Of a DNA stretch of 16,213 nt, positions 1-6,491 are shown piece after piece. The notes beneath the pieces are model-generated. The model made no database searches. It saw nothing but the letters and a program-made list of their open reading frames with translations, and had not been told where the DNA came from. Within the stretch, counting starts at the first letter, position 1, and every line of letters begins with the position of its first letter. Source of the DNA: CAZBWS01 sp964495705 (lineage in GTDB: Bacteria > Pseudomonadota > Gammaproteobacteria > HTCC5015); contig CAZBWS010000056.1 in assembly GCA_964495705.1 (NCBI GenBank), positions 1 to 16,213 on the forward strand, in the 5' to 3' direction. The position numbers and the translations under genes were made by a program.

Positions 1-1485
1 ATGCAGTACAAAGACCTACGCGAATTTATTGATCAGTTGGAAAAGATGGGTGAGCTAAAGCGTATTAGCTTACCGATAGACCCTGTTCTGGAAATGACGG
101 AAATCTGTGATCGTACTCTAAAGCAGGGTGGTCCTGCCTTGTTGTTCGAGAATGTGAAAGGCCACAATGTTCCCGTGCTAGGCAACCTGTTCGGCACAGC
201 TCGCCGCGTTGCACTGGGCATGGGTGAGGAAAGTACCGAAGCTCTGCGTGGCGTGGGTGAATTGCTGGCTTTCTTGAAAGAGCCGGAGCCGCCCAAGGGT
301 TTGAAAGACGCGATGTCGACCCTGCCTAAATATAAAAAGGTCGTGGACATGGCTCCCAAGCGAGTTAAAAAAGCCGTGTGCCAAGAAGTGGTTATTGAGA
401 AGGGTGATGTTGATTTAAACCAGATCCCGATTCAGACTTGTTGGCCTGGAGATGCTGCGCCACTGATTACTTGGGGTTTAGTAGTGACACGGGGGCCGAA
501 TAAGGAACGCCAAAATCTCGGTATCTATCGCCAGCAGGTAATCGGTAAAAATCGCGTGATTATGCGTTGGTTATCTCATCGTGGCGGTGCATTAGATTTT
601 AAAGAGTTCCAGAAATCTAACCCTGGCGAGCCCTTCCCAATATCGGTCGTTCTGGGCTGTGACCCAGCAACTATCTTAGGTGCGGTGACCCCTGTACCAG
701 ACAGCCTTTCCGAATATGCCTTTGCAGGTTTACTGCGCGGTTCGCGTACGGAAATGGTGAAATGCCAAACGAATGATTTAGATGTACCTGCTTCAGGGGA
801 ATATATCTTAGAAGGCTTTTTATATCCCGATGATATGGCTGACGAAGGCCCCTATGGCGATCACACGGGTTATTACAATGAAGTGGAAAGCTTCCCGGTT
901 TTCACTATCGAAAAAATCACTCACCGCAAAGATCCCATTTACCACAGCACTTACACAGGTCGCCCGCCGGATGAGCCAGCGATGTTGGGTGTAGCGCTGA
1001 ACGAAGTGTTCGTACCCATCTTGCAAAAGCAATTCCCAGAAATCGTCGATTTCTATTTGCCGCCAGAAGGTTGCTCTTATCGCTTAGCGGTGGTGAGTAT
1101 GAAAAAGGAATACCCCGGCCACGCCAAGCGCGTGATGCTCGGCGTGTGGTCATTTTTACGCCAGTTTATGTACACCAAATTCGTCATCGTCGTAGATGAC
1201 GATATCAACACCCGAGACTGGAAGGATGTGATCTGGGCCATGACCACCCGTATGGACCCACAGCGTGATATGACCTTTGTCGAAAATACGCCTATCGACT
1301 ATTTAGACTTTGCTTCCCCCGTGCCACGCCTAGGTTCTAAGGTGGGCATGGACGCAACGAATAAATGGGAAGGGGAGACCACGCGAGAGTGGGGCGAACC
1401 AATAGTGATGAATCAAGAGACTATTGATCGTGTGGATGAGATTTGGGAGCAGTTGGGGATTCGGGAAGGGGATGTGAAGCCCTAG
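1..1485 (+). CDS. ubiD: UbiD, 3-octaprenyl-4-hydroxybenzoate decarboxylase
   Basis: This is the prenylated-FMN-dependent decarboxylase that removes the carboxyl group of 3-polyprenyl-4-hydroxybenzoate in ubiquinone synthesis. The 494-residue protein is close to the E. coli length (497) and, from memory, matches E. coli UbiD closely along its whole length, for example NLGIYRQQ (172-179), MRWLSHRGGALD (188-199) and EGPYGDHTGYYN (282-293). With an offset of three from E. coli numbering, N172 and E238 correspond to the metal ligands and D287 to the proposed proton donor, so an active enzyme is expected. The ATG is the first base of the window, so the upstream ribosome-binding site is unseen; the start fits because E. 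coli UbiD begins only about three residues earlier. UbiX, which supplies the cofactor, is not in the window. Confidence 0.97.
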   Translation: MQYKDLREFIDQLEKMGELKRISLPIDPVLEMTEICDRTLKQGGPALLFENVKGHNVPVLGNLFGTARRVALGMGEESTEALRGVGELLAFLKEPEPPKGLKDAMSTLPKYKKVVDMAPKRVKKAVCQEVVIEKGDVDLNQIPIQTCWPGDAAPLITWGLVVTRGPNKERQNLGIYRQQVIGKNRVIMRWLSHRGGALDFKEFQKSNPGEPFPISVVLGCDPATILGAVTPVPDSLSEYAFAGLLRGSRTEMVKCQTNDLDVPASGEYILEGFLYPDDMADEGPYGDHTGYYNEVESFPVFTIEKITHRKDPIYHSTYTGRPPDEPAMLGVALNEVFVPILQKQFPEIVDFYLPPEGCSYRLAVVSMKKEYPGHAKRVMLGVWSFLRQFMYTKFVIVVDDDINTRDWKDVIWAMTTRMDPQRDMTFVENTPIDYLDFASPVPRLGSKVGMDATNKWEGETTREWGEPIVMNQETIDRVDEIWEQLGIREGDVKP

Positions 1486-1544
1486 CCCTAACCTAACACC
1501 TCTGCTACATTCCTTATTGAATAATAAAAATATCGGAGAACTGC

Positions 1545-2189
1545 ATGCGCAGCATTATGATCCTCAATGCTAAAGGTGGCTCGGGTAAGTCGACCGTCGC
1601 TACGAACTTGGCTTCTTATTACGCACAGGCGGGTAAAAATGTCATTTTGGCAGATTACGATCCACAAGAATCTAGTTTAGATTGGTTGAGTCAACGGCCC
1701 CAGGGTAAAACGGAGATTAAAGGTATTGCTGCCCATAGTAACCCGGTGCGTGCTAGTAGTAATACGGATGTCGTAATTTTTGATGTACCTGCCAGTGTAC
1801 ATGGCGGTGCTTTGGCACAGTTGGTTAAGCGCGCACAGACGATTATTATTCCCGTTTTACCGTCTCCCATTGATATGCGCGCCTGTGCAAAATTCTTAAA
1901 AGAGCTGAAAGCCACTCCCACAATTGCGAATAAGCAGGCCAAAATTGGCATAGTGGCAAACCGTGCTCGTGGCAATACCAATATATTTCTAGAACTCGAT
2001 GAATATTTAGAAGGCCTTCGTGGAGTGAAGTACATCACGGCACTGCGCGATACGACGAATTATTTACGTGCGGCTGAACGCGGTCTCGGTATTTTTGATC
2101 TAGCGGGTTCTGCGACCGCGGTAGATCGTGCTGAATGGGAGCCATTGATTGAGTGGCTAGACTCTAAAAAGTCACAAGCCCCTAAGTAG
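1545..2189 (+). CDS. Orphan ParA/MinD-type ATPase
   Basis: This is a 214-residue P-loop ATPase of the ParA/MinD (deviant Walker A) family. The N-terminus carries KGGSGKST at 10-17 with the signature lysine K10. It is followed by the DxDPQ switch motif (ADYDPQ, 36-41) and a Walker B strand ending in D80 (VVIFDVP). Such proteins dimerise on ATP and bind DNA or membrane to position cargo. No ParB/Spo0J-like gene, parS-like repeat or replication gene is nearby, so plasmid partitioning is not supported; a chromosomal positioning role is possible but unproven. It lacks an N-terminal DNA-binding extension, as in small chromosomal ParAs. A CGGAGA ribosome-binding site at 1534-1539 lies five bases before the ATG. 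It is separated from ubiD by 59 bases and lies on the same strand. The family is certain; the cellular cargo is unknown. Confidence 0.9.
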   Translation: MRSIMILNAKGGSGKSTVATNLASYYAQAGKNVILADYDPQESSLDWLSQRPQGKTEIKGIAAHSNPVRASSNTDVVIFDVPASVHGGALAQLVKRAQTIIIPVLPSPIDMRACAKFLKELKATPTIANKQAKIGIVANRARGNTNIFLELDEYLEGLRGVKYITALRDTTNYLRAAERGLGIFDLAGSATAVDRAEWEPLIEWLDSKKSQAPK

Positions 2190-2198
2190 TAGAAAAAT

Positions 2199-2306
2199 AT
2201 GAAATATTTATTGTTAGCATTGAGCTGTGTTGATTTAATGGATGACCCACAAACAGCCGCTTGTCAGGAATACGAGACAATAGCGGCAGGATATCAGAAT
2301 CAGTAG
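2199..2306 (+). CDS. Possible 35-residue small protein
   Basis: A small reading frame fills most of the space between the ParA-like gene and mtfA. It starts with ATG at 2199, nine bases after the ParA stop, and ends with TAG at 2304-2306. The product begins MKYLLLALSC, a short hydrophobic stretch resembling a truncated signal peptide, followed by an acidic, polar tail. The cysteine at residue 10 is not in a good lipobox, because alanine and leucine occupy -3 and -2. No Shine-Dalgarno sequence precedes the ATG. The frame may be chance; it is listed because it is otherwise the only content of this spacer and would sit in a polycistronic run. Confidence 0.2.
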   Translation: MKYLLLALSCVDLMDDPQTAACQEYETIAAGYQNQ

Positions 2307-2323
2307 CTTTGCTAGGAATTAAT

Positions 2324-3133
2324 ATGTTGTGGATTATTCTTTCGGCACCGTTAGTGCTGGCTGTGGTTTTTTGGTTGCGCAAAAAATGGCAAAAAAAGCA
2401 GCGTCAGCAAATTTTCGACTCCCCTTTTCCGCCTTCATGGCTGGTGTATATTCAGCAAAATATTCGTCTCTATTCGCGCTTACCGAAAGGCTTGCAACAA
2501 CAGTTGCTGGGTCATGTGCAGGTATTTTTGTCAGAAAAGCGCTTTTATGGCTTTGAGGGTTTACAGATCAATGACGAGATACGAGTGACGGTGGCCGCAC
2601 AAGCTTGTGTTTTGCAGTTGAATCGCCGGGCAACTTACTTTCCTGGTTTTACCTCAATCTATATGTACCCCGCCAGCTATAGAGTGCAAGAGCGCCACTC
2701 TAATGGCGAGGTGAGTGTGGGTAGTGATAGTGTCCGTCTCGGTGAGTCTTGGACGCGCGGCCCTGTTGTTCTGTCTTGGCGAGACTCGAAACAGGGGGGG
2801 GTGAATGAGGAGGACGGCCACAATGTCGTCATTCATGAATTTGCCCATAAATTAGATGAGGAAAATGGTGCTGTTGATGGTTTGCCGCCCTTAACTGAGG
2901 ATGCCCAGTATAAAAGTTGGGCTGATGTATTGGGCAAGGAGTTTCATCGATTGCAGACAACAGGAGGGCGCAGTGTTATTGATCGCTATGGAGCAACTAA
3001 TGCCCAAGAGTTTTTTGCTGTGGTTACAGAAACCTTTTTTGAGAAGCCTAGACAATTACAAGAAAAACATACAGATCTGTATGATGAGTTTAAACGCTTT
3101 TATCGCTTAGACCCGGCAAGTTGGTATGAATAA
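2324..3133 (+). CDS. mtfA: MtfA-like zinc metallopeptidase, membrane-anchored
   Basis: This is an M90-family zinc peptidase related to E. coli MtfA, which binds the repressor Mlc and has aminopeptidase activity. The zinc site is HEFAH at 171-175. Y222 and E229 (RYGATNAQE) keep the spacing of the E. coli gating tyrosine and third zinc ligand, so activity is expected. I place the start at 2324 because AGGA at 2314-2317 sits six bases upstream and the protein then opens with a membrane segment (about residues 1-18) followed by a lysine/arginine-rich stretch. An ATG at 2261 would add 21 unremarkable residues and lacks this site. The 269-residue length fits the family (E. coli 265), but the E. coli protein has no membrane anchor. 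A run of eight G lies just before the active-site codons. No Mlc or sugar-transport gene is adjacent, so the regulatory role is open. Confidence 0.9.
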   Translation: MLWIILSAPLVLAVVFWLRKKWQKKQRQQIFDSPFPPSWLVYIQQNIRLYSRLPKGLQQQLLGHVQVFLSEKRFYGFEGLQINDEIRVTVAAQACVLQLNRRATYFPGFTSIYMYPASYRVQERHSNGEVSVGSDSVRLGESWTRGPVVLSWRDSKQGGVNEEDGHNVVIHEFAHKLDEENGAVDGLPPLTEDAQYKSWADVLGKEFHRLQTTGGRSVIDRYGATNAQEFFAVVTETFFEKPRQLQEKHTDLYDEFKRFYRLDPASWYE

Positions 3134-3195
3134 TTGATAAGAGTATAAAAGTAGCGAGAAGGCCTTTAAAAACAATAAACATTCATTAATGTATG

Positions 3196-3999
3196 TTATG
3201 TTTTGAATATACTCCAAAGCTTATTCGTATTGAGTCGGCGAGACTCCTTGAGGTAGCTCATCCGCATAGGGCTATACAGTTTTTCGGCTTGCTCTAGGTT
3301 AATGAATTCAGGCTGGGGGATATTATATTGCTCGCATAGTGCTAACGATCGCTCGGTGACAGTAATAGGCGCGCGATCAGAAATATTATAAATTCCCGCT
3401 GGTGCCTTAGAGGCCAAGAATAAAGTGGCTCTGGCGAGGTAATCTGCATCTACCAAATTCGTGTAGGGCGCATCATCGGGGTGAATAATAGGCTCTCCAG
3501 ACTGTAGGCGGCTGAGTGAGTTTCGGCCAACGCCAATAATGCCGGGCACACGAAGAATGAATAGCTCGATATTGTGCTCGGAACACCATTGTTGCAAAAG
3601 CTGCTCGGCATCTACTCGGCGTTTAGCGCGATCGGTAATAGGCTGCAATGGGGTTTCTTCATCCACCCAGCCGCCTTGATGGTCACCGTAGACACCCGAT
3701 GTACTGATATAGATAAACCGCGCGGGGTGTTGCCCTACTGGTGTAGCTTGTAGCCATGCGCGTAGGCGATTATCTTGTAAATCATTTCGATCAGGGGGAG
3801 CTAGGTAGATCCACTGTGCCTGTGGCGTTATGTGGGGGAAGTCGAATTTCTCGTCCATATCGATTTGTAGGCAATGAATACGGGCACTTTTCAATTTGTT
3901 GGCAGACTCCTTACTGCGTATAACACCAAAAATTTCCCGTTCTGGATTTGCTTGTTGAGCGATGCGCAGGCCAATGTCGCCGCAGCCGATAATTAACAT
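3196..3999 (-). CDS. Atypical SDR-family NAD(P)-binding epimerase-like protein (YeeZ type)
   Basis: This 267-residue Rossmann-fold protein resembles E. coli YeeZ. The dinucleotide motif GCGDIG is at residues 5-10, with only four residues before it, so the N-terminus is very short. No better in-frame start occurs before an upstream TAA. The strand YISTSGVYGD and the later VDAEQLL and TNLVDADYLA segments are typical of extended SDR/NAD-dependent epimerases. At the place where the catalytic Tyr-xxx-Lys pair is expected (between PLQPITD and VDAEQ), no tyrosine is present and arginines replace the usual lysine. This matches the atypical SDR subgroup, so sugar epimerase chemistry should not be assumed. 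It converges on mtfA with a 62-base spacer and diverges from the reductase gene 74 bases away. No clear ribosome-binding site precedes the ATG. Confidence 0.82.
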   Translation of the reverse strand: MLIIGCGDIGLRIAQQANPEREIFGVIRSKESANKLKSARIHCLQIDMDEKFDFPHITPQAQWIYLAPPDRNDLQDNRLRAWLQATPVGQHPARFIYISTSGVYGDHQGGWVDEETPLQPITDRAKRRVDAEQLLQQWCSEHNIELFILRVPGIIGVGRNSLSRLQSGEPIIHPDDAPYTNLVDADYLARATLFLASKAPAGIYNISDRAPITVTERSLALCEQYNIPQPEFINLEQAEKLYSPMRMSYLKESRRLNTNKLWSIFKT

Positions 4000-4025
4000 G
4001 ATTGGGATAGCTATCTGATAAAATA

Positions 4026-4067
4026 GGAGGCCTTATTATGTCATGTCCAATAGGGATAGAGCGATAG
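4026..4067 (+). promoter_or_regulatory. Strong ribosome-binding site with nine-codon upstream reading frame
   Basis: GGAGG at 4026-4030 is the best Shine-Dalgarno sequence in this region and lies seven bases before an ATG at 4038. That ATG opens the short frame MSCPIGIER, which stops at TAG 4065-4067. The reductase ATG at 4074 is in the same frame, six bases after this stop, and has no comparable site of its own. The simplest reading is a leader peptide whose translation delivers ribosomes to the main gene by re-initiation. A sequencing error or a recent nonsense change extending the main gene is less likely, because the reductase already starts at the usual ferredoxin N-terminus. Confidence 0.45.
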
Positions 4068-4073
4068 TCTGCA

Positions 4074-5105
4074 ATGAGTTTTAAAATTCACCTGAAGCCC
4101 AGTGGGCATAGCTTTGATTGTGAGCCACAACAAACGATATTAGAGGCCGCGTTAAAAAATGGTTTTGCCTTTCCCTATGGTTGTCGCAATGGGGCTTGCG
4201 GGGCTTGTATGGGCGAGCTGTTGGAGGGCAATGTTGAATACCCAGAGGGCAGTTATGTGAATATGACCCTAGCGCGGGAAGAGGGCAATAAGGCTTTATT
4301 TTGCCAAGCTCATCCGAAAACCGATTTGAGTATAGAAATCAAGGAAATTGGCGCGGCTAAAGACATTCAAATCAAAACATTGCCGGCGCGTGTGCATGCA
4401 TTAGAAAAGCTTGCGGAGGATGTGATGAGTGTGAAACTGCGCTTACCCGCAACTCAACGCATGCCGTTTTTGGCGGGGCAGTATATCGATTTTCTATTGA
4501 AAAATGGTCAGCGCCGTAGCTTTTCTATGGCTAACGCCCCCCATGATGATGAAGTAATCGAGCTGCATGTGAGGCATGTGCCTGAGGGCTACTTCACGGG
4601 TTTTGTATTTGAGCAGTTGCAAGAAAAGTCACTGCTACGTATTGAAGGGCCCCATGGCTCTTTTTGCTTAAATGAGGCATCTGATAAGCCAATCATAATG
4701 GTTGCAGGAGGCACGGGTTTTGCCCCTATAAAAAGCTTGATACAGCATCTTATACATATAGAAAGTAAGCGGCCAGTGACATTGTTTTGGGGCGTACGGG
4801 CTAAGGCGGATCTCTATTTAGATGAGTTAGCACAGGGTTGGCTGCAACAATATTCAAACTTTAGCTATATTCCAGTGCTTTCTGAGGCTAAGTCAGAGGA
4901 TGAGTGGATGGGAGAAAGAGGTTGGGTACATGCAGCGGTATTGGAAAATATAGCTCCTGAGAAGCTATCCGCATATGAAGTTTACGCCTGTGGACCACCG
5001 CCAATGGTAGATGCCTTGAGAGAGTCGCTTTTGATAAGAGGCCTAGGTGCGGACAGTTTTTTTGCCGATGCCTTTGATTTTCAATCCACACATTCATCGA
5101 TTTAA
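4074..5105 (+). CDS. 2Fe-2S ferredoxin / FAD-NAD(P)H oxidoreductase
   Basis: This is a 343-residue flavoprotein reductase with three modules. An N-terminal plant-type [2Fe-2S] ferredoxin has cysteines C37, C42, C45 and C77 (CRNGACGAC...FC). An FAD-binding barrel follows with RRSFSMAN at 137-144. A C-terminal NAD(P)H domain has GGTGFAP at 202-208 and CGPPPM at 306-311, ending in the usual FFADAF. Electrons would pass from NAD(P)H through FAD to the iron-sulfur cluster and on to an acceptor. Proteins like this are often labelled CDP-6-deoxy-delta-3,4-glucoseen reductase, but no deoxysugar genes are present, so that name is not supported. In E. coli the flavin reductase gene fre adjoins ubiD; a similar helper role for flavin or quinone metabolism is an inference from position only. 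It is preceded by an in-frame upstream reading frame that holds the strong ribosome-binding site. Confidence 0.9.
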   Translation: MSFKIHLKPSGHSFDCEPQQTILEAALKNGFAFPYGCRNGACGACMGELLEGNVEYPEGSYVNMTLAREEGNKALFCQAHPKTDLSIEIKEIGAAKDIQIKTLPARVHALEKLAEDVMSVKLRLPATQRMPFLAGQYIDFLLKNGQRRSFSMANAPHDDEVIELHVRHVPEGYFTGFVFEQLQEKSLLRIEGPHGSFCLNEASDKPIIMVAGGTGFAPIKSLIQHLIHIESKRPVTLFWGVRAKADLYLDELAQGWLQQYSNFSYIPVLSEAKSEDEWMGERGWVHAAVLENIAPEKLSAYEVYACGPPPMVDALRESLLIRGLGADSFFADAFDFQSTHSSI

Positions 5106-5163
5106 ATTTGCTGTAGGCGCCATTTTTAAGCGGTTATAAAATTTACTGCTATTATCTTTATAT

Positions 5164-5186
5164 ACTGCGCGCGCTGTGTGCGCAGT
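5164..5186 (+). promoter_or_regulatory. GC-rich hairpin upstream of the EAL regulator
   Basis: ACTGCGC at 5164-5170 pairs with GCGCAGT at 5180-5186. Two G-U pairs and one G-C pair can extend the stem to ten base pairs with a three-base loop. It stands out in an AT-rich spacer between the reductase stop and the EAL regulator start. No T-run follows on the plus strand. It could be a 5' leader structure, or simply mark the end of the reductase transcript; the sequence does not decide between these. Confidence 0.35.
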
Positions 5187-5232
5187 CAGGACTATAAAGG
5201 CTGAGCATGTACTTGGCCAATAAGGAGTGGGT

Positions 5233-6468
5233 ATGGGGAAGGCATTATCGGCACAGAATATTTCGGCTTTAAAGGTTATTGTCATCGATGACGACCCCTG
5301 CGTTCTCGATTTAGTGGAATGTTTGTTGGAAGGCCTTGGTTTACGAAATATTCAAACTCATCAAGATGCAGGCCAAGTACTGAAGTTGATTGAAACCCGA
5401 CCTCAGCTGGTTGATATCATTCTTTGTGATTTAGATATGCCGAATATGGACGGTATCGAATTTTTGCGGCATTTGGCGGATAGTGCTTATCAAGGCTCGG
5501 TGGGTGTGATTAGCGGTGCAGACGCTAAAGTGATTAATGCGGTTGAGCGTTTGGCTAAAACTCATAATTTGAGTTTTATTGGTTATGTAGAAAAGCACCA
5601 TTTAGATGCTTCTTTGTTAACAACGCTATTAAGCCAGGTAGACAAGACAATTGAAAAATTGTGCCATACACAAAGTACGGGTTTGCAGGAGTGGGAAATA
5701 CGTAGGGCGATCACTGCAGCCGAGTTAGAGGTTCATTATCAACCTAAGGTTAATTGTAGTACGGGAAAAGTAACGGGTGTTGAAGCCTTGGTTCGTTGGA
5801 ATCATCCTAATCACGGCCTAGTGCTGCCTTCTTTATTTATACAGGCTGCAGAGCGTTATAAATTAATTGATGCTTTGACCCATGTTGTTGCACAGCAAGC
5901 AATAGACACCTTGGGTTCTTGGCATAAGAATGCGATGCCGCTGAATCTTTCTATTAACTTATCTGCCCAGTCACTATACAGTCTCGACTTACCAGAAAAG
6001 CTGATGGAGTATTTAGAGCGAGCGGGTTTGGCATCTAAATACTTGACCTTAGAGGTAACGGAAAGCCAAGTGCTTGAAGAAATATCTGCACCGATAGAAA
6101 TTTTGACACGTCTCTGCCTAAAGGGCCTTGGTCTGTCTATTGACGACTTTGGTACAGGCTATGCCAGCTTAGAGCAACTGAACCGCTTGCCATTTACCGA
6201 GTTAAAAATTGACCAGTGTTTTGTACAGCAAGCGCCGAATGATAAGTCTGCCCACATTATAATGGAAAGCAGTATTAATATGGCAAAGCGCCTAGGTATG
6301 AAAACGGTAGCTGAAGGTGTGGAGGATAAACAGATGATGGACTTAGTCTGTGCGCTGGGCTGTGATGAGGTTCAGGGATACTTTATTGCCAAGCCCATGC
6401 CAAAAAAACTGTTTGAAGAATGGTTAGAGAACCGTAATAAAGTTGCAGAAAAAATGCAGCCAGAGTGA
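5233..6468 (+). CDS. Response regulator with receiver and EAL (c-di-GMP phosphodiesterase) domains
   Basis: This two-domain regulator resembles RocR/PvrR of Pseudomonas. The receiver spans about residues 12-135, with acidic pocket D19/D20 and phospho-acceptor D66 (ILCDLDMP). The usual KP motif is replaced by K121 followed by His-His (YVEKHH). The EAL domain spans about 155-400 and keeps EAL itself (184-186), NLS at 238-240, the catalytic-site glutamate E274 (LEVTES), DDFGTG at 304-309, K325 and AEGVE around 360-364. These are the metal- and substrate-binding residues, so it should be an active enzyme cleaving cyclic-di-GMP to pGpG. I use the ATG at 5233 because AAGGAG at 5222-5227 lies five bases upstream; a GTG at 5227 would overlap that site. 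No partner histidine kinase lies next to it. The stop codon sits in the loop of the downstream terminator. Confidence 0.93.
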   Translation: MGKALSAQNISALKVIVIDDDPCVLDLVECLLEGLGLRNIQTHQDAGQVLKLIETRPQLVDIILCDLDMPNMDGIEFLRHLADSAYQGSVGVISGADAKVINAVERLAKTHNLSFIGYVEKHHLDASLLTTLLSQVDKTIEKLCHTQSTGLQEWEIRRAITAAELEVHYQPKVNCSTGKVTGVEALVRWNHPNHGLVLPSLFIQAAERYKLIDALTHVVAQQAIDTLGSWHKNAMPLNLSINLSAQSLYSLDLPEKLMEYLERAGLASKYLTLEVTESQVLEEISAPIEILTRLCLKGLGLSIDDFGTGYASLEQLNRLPFTELKIDQCFVQQAPNDKSAHIIMESSINMAKRLGMKTVAEGVEDKQMMDLVCALGCDEVQGYFIAKPMPKKLFEEWLENRNKVAEKMQPE

Positions 6469-6484
6469 TTTGGCTGCATTTTTT
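6449..6484. terminator. Bidirectional rho-independent terminator between EAL regulator and hemY
   Basis: A perfect 14-base inverted repeat has its left arm at 6449-6462 and right arm at 6471-6484. The core is TGCAGCCA/TGGCTGCA, flanked by A6 on one side and T6 on the other, with an eight-base loop. The A-tract and T-tract make it a terminator read from either direction, which suits the convergent genes. The left arm lies within the last codons of the EAL regulator, whose TGA is in the loop; the hemY stop is eight bases beyond the right arm. Confidence 0.88.
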
Positions 6485-6491
6485 AATACGC

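Noticed and set aside
1545..2189. Reading the ParA-like gene as evidence of an integrated plasmid or phage.
   Set aside because: No ParB, replication, integrase or att-like repeats are present and the flanking genes are ordinary chromosomal genes.
3134..3195. AT-rich spacer between mtfA and the SDR gene with ACATT-CATT-AATGT, as a possible terminator.
   Set aside because: A five-pair AT-only stem is too weak to call; no other strong hairpin is visible in the 62 bases.
4074..5105. Naming the reductase as a CDP-deoxyglucoseen (deoxysugar) enzyme.
   Set aside because: The domain order matches, but there are no deoxysugar genes nearby, and the name is commonly transferred without evidence.
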